Shown: positions 7,156 through 13,544, counted from the first letter of the stretch. The stretch is 13,544 nucleotides of DNA from Heteroscillospira sp050252415 (GCA_050252415.1 JBFWKZ010000064.1:1-13544), one strand, 5' to 3'. The notes: generated by a model not told the origin, from the sequence alone. Numbers and translations are program-made.

Positions 7156-7207
7156 TAATTGGCAAGGCACACAGATAAACAGCAGTTTGAAAGAGAGAAT
7201 TAATACT

Positions 7208-7840
7208 ATGCTTGAGTACGAAAAAAGACTTCATTTCGATGAGCATTATAAAAAGCTTCAGTCTTTGAATGTTACGCAAAGGATTGGCAGATTGCTATGG
7301 GGCATTGTAGGATACGTTGTGATATATGCCGTTCTGAAATATGTTTTGATGTTTATCCCGGATTTTCAACCTTGGAACGATATTAGAGAATGGTTTGCAT
7401 TTTGCACAATTCCGTTTTCTAAATGTGATTGTGTGTATATTACCTTTGGGTTGGTTGCCAATTGCTATGGCAGTATACGTCTCATGAAAATAACTGCGCA
7501 GAACCATAGCGTTAAGGATAATAAAAGTGGGGCCCGCACAAGATTGCTGACCGATGGTTGCTATGCAAAGGTGCGCCATCCCATGTATGGATCATTTATC
7601 ATCATGCAATCAAGTTTGCTCCTCTCCCTCAGATCGTTCATTGGCATCATTTTGGCTTTGGTTGTTACTGCTTTTCAATATTTTAATGCTGCTTGGGAAG
7701 AAAAGAAGAAGCTCATCCCGCTTTTCGGAGACGATTATAGAGACTACTCCAGAGTTGTCCGCGGTATGCTTTTGAAAAAATGGGAAATTCTTATTCTTGC
7801 CGCTATGGTATTCTTTAGTTTAATAGGATTTATAATTTAA
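7208..7840 (+). CDS. Isoprenylcysteine carboxyl methyltransferase (ICMT/PEMT) family membrane protein
   Basis: This is a 210-residue integral membrane protein of the ICMT/phospholipid methyltransferase family. Members transfer a methyl group from S-adenosylmethionine, but the bacterial acceptor is usually unknown. The start ATG 7208 follows a modest AGAGAG; the frame is open farther upstream, but that part is repeat-derived. Hydrophobic segments lie at about residues 30-52, 72-96 and 130-158, with another at the extreme C-terminus (about 187-210). The SAM-binding signature is clear: GCYAKVRHPMYGSF, then WEEKKKLIPLFGDDYRDYSR. The gene is AT-rich compared with the van cluster. It seems to stand alone between mobile-element debris and an unidentified fragment, so context gives no substrate clue. 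Confidence 0.82.
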   Translation: MLEYEKRLHFDEHYKKLQSLNVTQRIGRLLWGIVGYVVIYAVLKYVLMFIPDFQPWNDIREWFAFCTIPFSKCDCVYITFGLVANCYGSIRLMKITAQNHSVKDNKSGARTRLLTDGCYAKVRHPMYGSFIIMQSSLLLSLRSFIGIILALVVTAFQYFNAAWEEKKKLIPLFGDDYRDYSRVVRGMLLKKWEILILAAMVFFSLIGFII

Positions 7841-7842
7841 AA

Positions 7843-8031
7843 AATTTCTGCTTGAGATGCTTTGATTCCTATGTATGCGATGATTTAATTGAAAACAGAT
7901 CAGTGGTTGAGCTATCGGGCCTTATAAGTATGAACTGGAGTATAGATAGCAGCACAATTATTACAAAACCAGATGATTATTTTGATTTGCTGTTCCGGTG
8001 GTCGGCGGCGGGATTAGATGCCGGGGTTTAG
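7843..8031 (+). pseudogene. Unidentified coding fragment (C-terminal tail?)
   Basis: The frame is open from 7819 to a TAG at 8029-8031 and has a protein-like composition (CFDSYVCDDLIENRSVVELS, then KPDDYFDLLFRWSAAGLDAG). The first ATG is at 7930 and has no ribosome site, so most of the open stretch lacks a start. I read it as the 3' remnant of a gene whose front was lost. I do not recognise the family, and it could be chance. Confidence 0.3.
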
Positions 8032-8060
8032 TTAAGCCGCCTAATCTCGAGTGCTTTTTT
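8009..8060 (+). terminator. Possible terminator before the DUF6951-like gene
   Basis: A 9-bp stem, CGGGATTAG (8009-8017) with CTAATCTCG (8041-8049) and one G-T pair, is followed 5 bases later by a six-T run (8055-8060). The loop is long (23 bases) and GGCGGC/GCCGCC (8004-8009/8036-8041) gives an alternative pairing. It overlaps the end of the unidentified fragment. Confidence 0.4.
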
Positions 8061-8179
8061 ATATTTGTTTGTCTTTTATAAAAGTCTTTATTTTTATAGA
8101 TTTTCGAGTTTAGCCTTGCGCGTTAAAGAAACCAATAAGATATTAACCCAGCAATTTTATTTTGAAAAGGAGAATTTAA

Positions 8180-8494
8180 ATGGCAACAGTTAAAATCCAT
8201 TCAGGCATTTGTGGCTTCTGTACAATGGTAACGGCAACTTCAGAAAACACAAAAGATGTCTCTCTTTCCATCATATCAGAATGTCCCGGATATAAGGATC
8301 TGGGAAATGACCTTCAGCATGTGGATGCCTTTGAAGAATGCTTTGCAAAAGTGGGGGAGGGTAAAGTCTATGAAACATGCAGAAAGTACTGTAAGCATTC
8401 CGCTTGCCCTGTGCCATCCGGAATTATAAAGGCAATTGAAGTTTCCTGCAATCTTGCGCTTCCACATGATGTGACAATTGAAGTGTCAAAATAA
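8180..8494 (+). CDS. Small cysteine-rich protein, DUF6951-like
   Basis: This is a 104-residue cytoplasmic protein with no signal peptide or membrane segment. The ribosome site AAAAGGAG (8164-8171) sits 8 bases before ATG 8180. Eight cysteines are present: C11, C14, C35, C54, C67, C71, C76 and C90. Signature stretches are SGICGFCT near the N-terminus and CRKYCKHSACPVPSGIIKAIEV at 67-88, ending LPHDVTIEV. From memory this matches the DUF6951 family of anaerobes, whose function is unknown. The cysteine spacing suggests metal or iron-sulfur binding, which is inference. A weak promoter TTGCGC (8116-8121), 17 bases, GATATT (8139-8144) lies upstream. It appears to be a single-gene unit. Confidence 0.78.
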   Translation: MATVKIHSGICGFCTMVTATSENTKDVSLSIISECPGYKDLGNDLQHVDAFEECFAKVGEGKVYETCRKYCKHSACPVPSGIIKAIEVSCNLALPHDVTIEVSK

Positions 8495-8881
8495 TCTGCA
8501 CGTTTTTGTGCCAAATAAGACAGGGCGTTCATATGTTCGGAGAGAGTACGCAATCAACCGTATATCAAGCGTCTGCCGTATCAGTTGGACAATTAAACAC
8601 CCAAGTCTACTCAAATACGGGCGAACCCCGAAAGAGTAAATCAATTAAACTCAGCTTGGGATTTGACCCGGTCTGGGTTAAGTGTGTTATACTATCGAAA
8701 TCGGGGGGCAAATTCGTTGTCCTCCGATTTTTTATGGCCGGAATATAGGCTTTTCAGGTGTGTGAGACTATTGCCTATATCATACTTATGCTATGGATGT
8801 AAAACGACTTAAAAAATGCAGCGGAGTTTAAGTCTGCCTATTTTAGTGGCACAGGAAGCGCCTATTACTGTGACTGCTGTA
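8495..8881 (+). other. Mostly non-coding stretch
   Basis: An 80-codon frame at 8506-8748 runs through a terminator hairpin, lacks a ribosome site and shows no family features, so I do not call it a gene. Apart from that terminator and an inverted repeat ATATAGGC/GCCTATAT (about 8743-8780), I see nothing identifiable. Confidence 0.4.
8698..8733 (+). terminator. Strong orphan factor-independent terminator
   Basis: AAATCGGGGG (8698-8707) pairs with CCTCCGATTT (8721-8730) with one G-T wobble, followed by a T tract (TTTTTT across 8728-8733). It lies about 200 bases after the DUF6951-like gene. It could end that transcript or a small RNA; a loose promoter-like pair, TTGACC (8663-8668) and TATACT (8688-8693, 19-base spacing), sits just before it. 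Confidence 0.65.
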
Positions 8882-9268
8882 TTATTCATCGGATTTAGCT
8901 GCGCACGAATGGCCGCTTATACAATCATAACAGTCTCCTTTGTAATGATCGGGTTGGAGTGAATTTACGATATCGACGTACCCACTGATGTGGTTCCCAC
9001 GCGAAAACTCAGGATTTAAAAATTTTTCTTTTGTTACTTTAGTTATATGCATTGTTTTTTCGGACAAGATATGTGCAAAGAATGGATTCAGGCGGTGAGT
9101 CAACGTATTAGGGCCGCAGAAGGCCCTGATACTATTATAAAGTTTATGGTTACAACTCACAGTCCTTTGGTAAAGTGATTTAAGAATTTTATCAATTTTT
9201 TTCTCTCTTAGAGAAGATCGGCACTTTATGGATAACAGAAATATATTTTTCAGTTTATCCAGATGATT
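8882..9268 (-). pseudogene. Unidentified minus-strand coding fragment
   Basis: This is the only sizeable minus-strand reading frame that looks like protein: 128 codons open from 9268 to a TAA at 8884-8882. The plausible part includes CNHKLYNSIRAFCGPNTLTH, SEKTMHITKVTKEKFLNPEF, SRGNHISGYVDIVNSL and HYKGDCYDCISGHSC, a Cys-rich tail. The only candidate start near the front is GTG at 9160, with AAAGGA only 2 bases away, which is too close. Protein-like sequence appears to continue upstream of it. I read it as the 3' part of a truncated or frameshifted gene. I do not recognise the family. Confidence 0.38.
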
Positions 9269-9735
9269 TTATATCTTATAAGATAAAAAATATTTTTGCA
9301 TTTTGGTATAATGGTATGATACAATGATGGTATTAAGGTCTGAATCGATGATGGTCATATGATGATATATTACAAAGAATAAAGTTTTTCGTAGACGAGA
9401 CAGCGATCCAAAAAACTTATTCAGAAAAAAGAATCGGCAGAATTCTTGCAAAAAGCTTATTTGAATAACGACAGATGTATTTGCTGATCAAATGTCATAA
9501 CACAAAATTATAATGGTTTCGTGTAACACGTTAGAAAAATGTGCTGGAATTAAAGTAATTTTGCAACATTATATATTGTGAAGAAGAACATTAGAAAAAA
9601 TAATAGACGAAGCGCTGAAGCATATTTACAAAGAGACTGCCATTAGAATTTATTATAATATAAATCGGTTTTACTCATAAAAGCAGATAAATTTCCTGAG
9701 CAAAAGTGATTAAATGAACGTGTTTTTTATGCGAA

Positions 9736-9759
9736 ATTTTGAGAAAAAATTCTCAAAAT
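9736..9759. promoter_or_regulatory. Perfect 10-bp inverted repeat
   Basis: ATTTTGAGAA (9736-9745) and TTCTCAAAAT (9750-9759) flank AAAA. There is no T tract on the + strand, so it looks more like a protein-binding dyad than a terminator. It lies about 230 bases before tctC. Confidence 0.45.
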
Positions 9760-9783
9760 CAAGAAAAATCAGCCGCAAATAAA

Positions 9784-9813
9784 TCTAGTATTGTAGGAAT
9801 AAACAATACTAGA
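9784..9813. promoter_or_regulatory. Perfect 11-bp spaced dyad, possible operator
   Basis: TCTAGTATTGT (9784-9794) and ACAATACTAGA (9803-9813) are exact inverted repeats with an 8-base spacer. Half-site centres are 19 bases apart, near two helical turns, which suits a dimeric regulator. The position, upstream of both candidate tctC promoters, would fit an activator site. No regulator gene is adjacent in the window. Confidence 0.5.
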
Positions 9814-9905
9814 AATTGAAAGAAAACGCCGAAGAAACGCCAAAACAAGCGAATAACATGTCATTTTGAACAATTTGTGAACACGATAGTTATACAAAAC
9901 GCGAC

Positions 9906-9935
9906 TAGACAAGTGAAAATTCACTGTGTTATTAT
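9906..9935 (+). promoter_or_regulatory. Candidate promoter of tctCBA
   Basis: TAGACA (9906-9911), an 18-base spacer and TATTAT (9930-9935) lie 54 bases before the tctC start. The spacer contains the palindrome GTGAAAATTCAC (9913-9924), which could be a repressor site. Confidence 0.45.
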
Positions 9936-9988
9936 CTAAGATACAAGTGCTGAAGTATTTAGCACAGAATAATCATGGAGGTTTTGTC

Positions 9989-11023
9989 ATGAGAAAAAGA
10001 TTATTGTCCCTTGTCTCACTGGTATTGGTTTGCCTCATGCTCGCCGCATGTGGAAGCTCCACTACCACGCCCTCTACTGCTCCTGAGAGCACCGCTCCCG
10101 AAAGCACCGCTCCCGAGAGCACCGCACCTACCGCCACCACCGATTGGCCTACGAAGCCCCTGACCGTTATCGTTGCTGCCGGTGCCGGTGGAGATACGGA
10201 CCTCAACACCCGTATTTTCTGCAAGTATCTGGAAAAGGAACTTGGCCAGACCGTTGTTGTCAGCAATATTAAGGGTATCAGCGTTGCGCTTCCTGAGATC
10301 AAGGATGCTGCGGCAGACGGCTACACCTTTGGTATTTATCATCCCGGCATGTTCGTCAGCAGCGCCCTGGGTACGATCGATTTCGACTACACCGCTTTTG
10401 ATATCCTCAACATTGTAGCCGAGGATGCTCAGAGTGGATGGTTCGTAGCCAAAGATGCGCCCTATCAGACACTTGACGAGCTCGTAGCAGCAGCTAAAGA
10501 GCAGCCGATCAGCTTTGCTACCGAGGTCGGCTCTGTCTCCCATCTGACCATGTTCAACTTCATGCAGTTGGCTCCTGACACCCAGTTCAATATTGTTGAT
10601 GCCGGCGGATCTGCTGATAAGATCACCGCTCTTTTGGGCGGCCAGCTGAACGTTATGTACAACCAGGTCGGTCTTGTTAAGGATTACCTGGCAAACGGCG
10701 ACTTCACCTGCCTTGGCATTATGGCTGCGGAACGCAGCGAAGTGAACCCCGACATCCCCACCTTCAAAGAGCAGGGTTATGATATGGACTTCTCAAAACC
10801 CTACTTTGCATTCTTCCCGAAGGGTGTCGATCAGGCTATTGTCGACAAGATGAATGCTGCTATTGACAATGTACTAGCGAACGCCGACTATGCAGCTGAG
10901 CTTGCTGATACCATGCAGACCGTCCCCGGTAAATACACGCATGATGAGGCACTGGATTATCTCGCCACTATCAATGACCAGTATATCAGCCTGATTCAGG
11001 AATTCCAAGCATCTCAGAAGTAA
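9989..11023 (+). CDS. tctC: Tripartite tricarboxylate transporter substrate-binding lipoprotein
   Basis: This is the extracytoplasmic solute receptor (TctC/Bug family) that captures an organic acid and delivers it to TctAB. The start ATG 9989 has GGAGG (9977-9981) at ideal spacing; an in-frame ATG at 9926 lacks a ribosome site and would spoil the signal peptide. The product is 344 residues: basic N-terminus MRKR, hydrophobic core, lipobox LAAC with lipidated Cys21, a Ser/Thr/Pro linker with TAPES repeats (about 30-47), then the Bug core beginning WPTKPLTVIVAAGAGG. GGDTD, the GGSADKITALLGGQL region and the C-terminal PGKYTHDEALDYL are typical of the family. The substrate cannot be read from sequence; citrate, other tricarboxylates, dicarboxylates or aromatic acids are all used by relatives. 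Confidence 0.92.
   Translation: MRKRLLSLVSLVLVCLMLAACGSSTTTPSTAPESTAPESTAPESTAPTATTDWPTKPLTVIVAAGAGGDTDLNTRIFCKYLEKELGQTVVVSNIKGISVALPEIKDAAADGYTFGIYHPGMFVSSALGTIDFDYTAFDILNIVAEDAQSGWFVAKDAPYQTLDELVAAAKEQPISFATEVGSVSHLTMFNFMQLAPDTQFNIVDAGGSADKITALLGGQLNVMYNQVGLVKDYLANGDFTCLGIMAAERSEVNPDIPTFKEQGYDMDFSKPYFAFFPKGVDQAIVDKMNAAIDNVLANADYAAELADTMQTVPGKYTHDEALDYLATINDQYISLIQEFQASQK
10076..10129 (+). repeat. 15-bp tandem repeat encoding TAPES in the TctC linker
   Basis: Three 15-base units (10076-10090, 10091-10105, 10106-10120) and a partial fourth encode Thr-Ala-Pro-Glu-Ser repeats just after the lipidated cysteine. Units differ only at a few mostly silent positions, so copy number may vary by slippage. 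Confidence 0.8.
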
Positions 11024-11059
11024 TTACGATTAGGATTATTTAGCAGTACTTGCCCAACA

Positions 11060-11100
11060 GGGGGCGTCTGCCCGGATAATTTCTGGACAGCGCCCCTTTT
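11060..11100 (+). terminator. Intercistronic stem-loop between tctC and tctB
   Basis: GGGGGCG (11060-11066) pairs with CGCCCC(T) (11091-11097), and CTG/CAG and CC/GG can extend the stem inward with bulges. Four T follow (11097-11100). Such a hairpin after a binding-protein gene commonly acts as a partial terminator or 3' stabiliser, giving more binding protein than membrane subunits. That role is inferred. Confidence 0.6.
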
Positions 11101-11160
11101 CGGCGATTTTCCGGGAGTATTCCCTATGTCGGGACCCCGTTAGGAAGGGAGAAGATTCTA

Positions 11161-11658
11161 TTGATAAAAAAATATGGAGACGTTATCTGCGGCGGCGTCC
11201 TGATGCTGGTGGCAGTCATACTCTTTATTGCCACTTTCAGTATCCGCTCGTTGCTTGGTATGAATCCAGGTCCGGATTTCATGCCGAAAGTGGCCTCTGT
11301 GTTACTTTTTGCCGTCTCCTTTGGAATTCTCTGGGAAGGGCTTGCGAAAGCTAAGAAATATGTCCCGGAAGAGGTTGATGAGCAGGAAGTCGCGTACAAA
11401 AAGGCTGGGAACCGTAAGGTTCTCTATTCAATTGTTCTCATAGGCTTTTACGTGTTCTCAATGAGCAGCCTTGGATTTATAATTTCCACAGTCATATACC
11501 AGTTTTGCCAGATGATTATTTTAACGCCGTATGGAAAACGTAAAAAATATCTGCAGTATACAATAATTTCAATTATTTCTACAGCGATATTCTACGTTGG
11601 ATTTGTCCAAATCCTACATCTCATGCTGCCGTCCGGGCTGCTGAGAGCCATACTTTAA
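11161..11658 (+). CDS. tctB: Tripartite tricarboxylate transporter small membrane subunit
   Basis: This is the small integral membrane subunit of the TTT transporter. It is 165 residues from a TTG start at 11161, chosen because AAGGGAGA (11145-11152) is well placed and the sequence starts at the family's conserved region (KKYGDVICGGVLML). Four hydrophobic segments are visible at about residues 8-28, 42-58, 88-119 (possibly interrupted) and 131-158. The early GMNPGPDFMPK matches the TctB G-x-GP-x-x-P motif, and SSLGFIIST is the usual second-half motif. It lies 137 bases after tctC and 15 before tctA. TctB proteins diverge strongly, so neighbours weigh heavily. Confidence 0.88.
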   Translation: MIKKYGDVICGGVLMLVAVILFIATFSIRSLLGMNPGPDFMPKVASVLLFAVSFGILWEGLAKAKKYVPEEVDEQEVAYKKAGNRKVLYSIVLIGFYVFSMSSLGFIISTVIYQFCQMIILTPYGKRKKYLQYTIISIISTAIFYVGFVQILHLMLPSGLLRAIL

Positions 11659-11673
11659 TAGGGGGTCGCGTAT

Positions 11674-13167
11674 ATGTTAGCACTTTTAGGTACTGGTTTT
11701 AGTAATATACTTACGCTGCCCTGCCTTTTAACGATTGTCGGCGGTGTTGTTCTGGGAATTGTTTTTGGCTGTATGCCAGGCTTGTCTGCTGCAATGGCCG
11801 TTGCCCTTTGCCTGCCTATCAGCTATGGCATGCCATCTATTCAGGGCATAGCCTTACTTGTAGCGCTTTACGTCGGCGGTGTTTCCGGTGGACTTATTTC
11901 GGCTATTTTGTTGAAAATTCCTGGAACCCCCTCTTCTGTCGCCACTGTTTTTGACGGCGGACCCATGGCGGAAAAGGGAGAGGCCGGTAAGGCGCTCGGC
12001 GTTGGTATTTTCTTCTCCTTCATGGGCACGTTATTCAGCGTCGTTGCGTTGGTCTGTATTTCGCCGATGCTGGCTGCTTTCGCCCTCAAATTTGGTTTTT
12101 TTGAGTACTGTGCAATTGCTATTTTTTCACTGTCACTTGTTGCCAGCCTGGTTGAGGGTTCCCTCTATAAAGGCTTGGTAAGTGCCGTTATAGGTTTTAC
12201 ACTGACTCTTGTCGGCACGGCTCCTATTGATGGTTATCCCCGTTTTACCTTTGGTATTAATGACTTGAGCGGCGGCTTTGATATATTGCCCGCGCTGATC
12301 GGCTTCTTTGCGGTCGCAGAGATCTTTAATGTTGCGAAAGAATCGGCAAGGCCGGAGGGCAAGGCCAAAGTCATTAAATACCACATGAAGGGATTTGGCT
12401 TTTCTTTTCAGGAGTTTAAGAGCCAGATTGGCAATATGCTTCGTTCCGGACTGATCGGTATCGGCATCGGAATCCTCCCGGGCATCGGTGGAGGTACCTC
12501 TAACCTGCTGTCGTATGCCACGGCAAAGAACCAGTCAAAGTATCCTGAAAAATTTGGAACCGGTATTATTGATGGAATCGTCGCGTCTGAGACGGCAAAC
12601 AATGGATCAGTCGGCGGAGCACTCATTCCGTTACTCTCCCTTGGTATTCCGGGTGATGTCGTCACGGCGCTGCTCCTTGGTGGCCTGACGCTGCATGGCA
12701 TCCAGCCCGGTCCGTTGCTGTTCCAAAATTCCGGTGACGTTGTTTACTCAATATTTGTGGCGCTGTTTATAGCGAACTTTGTCATGCTCTTCCTCGAGTA
12801 CTTTGGACTAAGACTGTTTGTCCATGTTCTTAGCGTTCCAAAACACATTCTTCTCTCCTGTGTCATGGTCTTGTGCGCCGTTGGCGCTTTCGGCGTCAAC
12901 AACCGTACGTTTGATGTGATTACGATTTTCTTCTTTGGTCTGCTCGGATATGCATTCAACGCATTCGAAATTCCAACTACGCCGTTTATATTGGGCTTCG
13001 TGCTTGGTCCTATGGTTGAGACAAATTTGCGTCGTGGTATGATGCTGTCTATGGGCGATATTACACCGCTATTTACACATCCCATCTCTGCGGTCTTCCT
13101 GCTTCTGGCCGTGTTCTCCATTATCAGGGCCGTAATGGTTCGTATGCGGAGGGAAAAAACCGCTTAA
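11674..13167 (+). CDS. tctA: Tripartite tricarboxylate transporter large membrane subunit
   Basis: This is the channel-forming subunit of the TTT transporter, 497 residues and about 12 membrane segments, which is the usual family length. An AGGGGG ribosome site lies just before ATG 11674. Both family signatures are intact: in the first half CMPGLSAAMA (33-42) and ILLKIPGTPSSVATVFDGGP (78-97); in the second half GIGIGILPGIGGG (262-274), ETANNGSVGGALIPLLSLGI (306-325) and HGIQPGPLLF (341-350). The repeated PG-containing motifs reflect the internal two-fold repeat. It completes a tctC-tctB-tctA order. No tctDE-type sensor pair is present nearby. Confidence 0.95.
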   Translation: MLALLGTGFSNILTLPCLLTIVGGVVLGIVFGCMPGLSAAMAVALCLPISYGMPSIQGIALLVALYVGGVSGGLISAILLKIPGTPSSVATVFDGGPMAEKGEAGKALGVGIFFSFMGTLFSVVALVCISPMLAAFALKFGFFEYCAIAIFSLSLVASLVEGSLYKGLVSAVIGFTLTLVGTAPIDGYPRFTFGINDLSGGFDILPALIGFFAVAEIFNVAKESARPEGKAKVIKYHMKGFGFSFQEFKSQIGNMLRSGLIGIGIGILPGIGGGTSNLLSYATAKNQSKYPEKFGTGIIDGIVASETANNGSVGGALIPLLSLGIPGDVVTALLLGGLTLHGIQPGPLLFQNSGDVVYSIFVALFIANFVMLFLEYFGLRLFVHVLSVPKHILLSCVMVLCAVGAFGVNNRTFDVITIFFFGLLGYAFNAFEIPTTPFILGFVLGPMVETNLRRGMMLSMGDITPLFTHPISAVFLLLAVFSIIRAVMVRMRREKTA

Positions 13168-13191
13168 ACAGAGAAAATATCATATTTTATA

Positions 13192-13240
13192 ATATGCAAT
13201 GGAGAGGGCGTTTTGCCCTCTCCATTTGCATATCTCTTTG
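13192..13240 (+). terminator. Strong terminator after tctA
   Basis: ATATGCAATGGAGAGGGC (13192-13209) pairs with GCCCTCTCCATTTGCATAT (13215-13233), with a single bulged T and the loop GTTTT. The 18-pair stem is followed by a pyrimidine-rich CTCTTT rather than a pure T run. It closes the tct operon. Confidence 0.8.
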
Positions 13241-13288
13241 ATCCTAAGATAGATAAGACGTCTGTGATCAGACATTTAAACAATCAAG

Positions 13289-13307
13289 TATTCGTTTTTA
13301 ACGAATA
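13289..13307. repeat. Short perfect inverted repeat
   Basis: TATTCGTT (13289-13296) and AACGAATA (13300-13307) surround TTT. It lies between the tctA terminator and the heat-shock promoter. Its function is unclear; it may be an additional operator or a small hairpin. Confidence 0.35.
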
Positions 13308-13358
13308 GGCTAGGGAATTATGACTTGTTATTGCATAATTTATGAATAAAATGTAAAA

Positions 13359-13385
13359 TTAGCACTCTTCTATTGACAGTGCTAA
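13359..13385. promoter_or_regulatory. CIRCE operator (HrcA binding site)
   Basis: The left arm TTAGCACTC (13359-13367), a 9-base spacer and the right arm CAGTGCTAA (13377-13385) match the CIRCE consensus TTAGCACTC-N9-GAGTGCTAA except for one base (C for G at the first right-arm position). It overlaps the -35 box of the promoter, so HrcA bound here would block transcription until heat or protein-folding stress. Confidence 0.9.
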
Positions 13386-13401
13386 TTGCTGGGTATATAG
13401 T
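13373..13401 (+). promoter_or_regulatory. Sigma-A promoter of the hsp20 gene
   Basis: Consensus TTGACA (13373-13378), exactly 17 bases, then TATAGT (13396-13401). Transcription would start near 13408, leaving a leader of about 75 bases. The only base that departs from CIRCE lies within the TTGACA box, suggesting a compromise between operator and -35 sequence. Confidence 0.85.
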
Positions 13402-13482
13402 AAAACTGTACCAAAAGAACGGCGCCAATATTTGAGCGTTTAAGGCACAAGATAAGGAGATATTTGATTGGAGGAATGACTT

Positions 13483-13544
13483 ATGTTGCCTAGTATTTTT
13501 GGTGAAAATCTATTTGATGATTTCTGGAATGATCCGTTTGACAG
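13483..13544 (+). CDS. Hsp20/alpha-crystallin family small heat-shock protein (3' end cut off)
   Basis: Only the first 20 codons are in the window, beginning MLPSIFGENLFDDFW. ATG 13483 follows TTGGAGGAATGA, an excellent ribosome site; the ATG at 13476 meets a stop after five codons. The Phe/Asp-rich start (FGENLFDDFW) is typical of clostridial Hsp20 proteins, which hold unfolding proteins as oligomeric ATP-independent chaperones. The alpha-crystallin domain lies beyond the window. The CIRCE element upstream supports a heat-shock gene independently. Confidence 0.78.
   Translation, partial: MLPSIFGENLFDDFWNDPFD

Larger units (their letters stand above)
9269..9905. other. Long AT-rich non-coding region upstream of the tct operon
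   Basis: About 640 bases hold no credible gene on either strand; short frames lack ribosome sites and family features. The notable content is palindromes: TATCTTA/TAAGATA (9272-9285), a 24-bp palindrome at 9736-9759 and a spaced dyad at 9784-9813. There are also two nearby copies of AAACGCC (about 9823-9842). A possible extra promoter is TTGAAC (9866-9871), 18 bases, TTATAC (9890-9895). Confidence 0.5.

Noticed and set aside
6869..7207. Upstream extension of the methyltransferase frame
   Set aside because: It translates repeat-like sequence and a terminator hairpin; the family resemblance starts after 7208.
6851..7279. 142-codon minus-strand frame
   Set aside because: It runs through the palindromic repeat and the start of the methyltransferase gene and has no ribosome site; likely spurious.
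8506..8748. 80-codon open frame
   Set aside because: It has no ribosome site, no family features, and runs through a strong terminator.
9269..9451. 60-codon minus-strand frame
   Set aside because: It is AT-rich, low-complexity and has no ribosome site; such frames are expected by chance here.
10016..10543. 175-codon minus-strand frame opposite tctC
   Set aside because: It is the mirror of the TAPES repeat and the tctC coding pattern, not a gene.
1..13544. CRISPR arrays, tRNA or rRNA genes
   Set aside because: No regularly spaced direct repeats and no recognisable tRNA or rRNA segments were seen on either strand.

Overview
The window looks like chromosomal or integrated-element DNA from a Gram-positive anaerobe of the Clostridia, perhaps Oscillospiraceae-like. 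That placement is inference. It rests on strong purine-rich ribosome binding sites, occasional TTG starts, a HrcA/CIRCE heat-shock operator, a large-serine-recombinase remnant of the clostridial kind, and a VanG-type resistance cluster.

Region 1 (1-6123, fairly GC-rich, all on +) is a VanG-type D-Ala-D-Ser vancomycin-resistance cluster. It contains vanR (5' end cut by the window), vanS, a stem-loop, vanW, vanG (D-Ala-D-Ser ligase), vanXY (bifunctional D,D-peptidase), a small hexapeptide-repeat acyltransferase resembling serine acetyltransferases, and a soluble alanine/serine racemase equivalent to only the catalytic half of VanT. VanRS would sense the glycopeptide. The racemase would make D-Ser, VanG would make D-Ala-D-Ser, and VanXY would remove D-Ala-ending precursors. 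The striking point is that the membrane half of VanT is absent and an acyltransferase gene overlaps the racemase in its place. No vanY is present between vanS and vanW.

Region 2 (6124-7110) is mobile-element debris. It holds a frameshifted XRE-family regulator whose start codon appears mutated, fused to the decayed C-terminal part of a large serine recombinase. A GC-rich palindromic repeat-like stretch and a terminator-like hairpin follow.

Region 3 (7111-9988, visibly AT-richer) is sparsely coding. It has an isoprenylcysteine methyltransferase-family membrane protein, a small cysteine-rich protein resembling the DUF6951 family, two unidentified gene fragments (one on each strand), an isolated terminator, and a long AT-rich stretch with several perfect palindromes upstream of the next operon.

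Region 4 (9989-13233) is a complete tripartite tricarboxylate transporter operon, tctC-tctB-tctA. It has an intercistronic hairpin after the binding-protein gene and a strong terminator at the end.

Region 5 (13234-13544) is the promoter of a small heat-shock protein gene. A near-perfect CIRCE operator overlaps the -35 box, and the first 20 codons of an Hsp20 gene run off the end.
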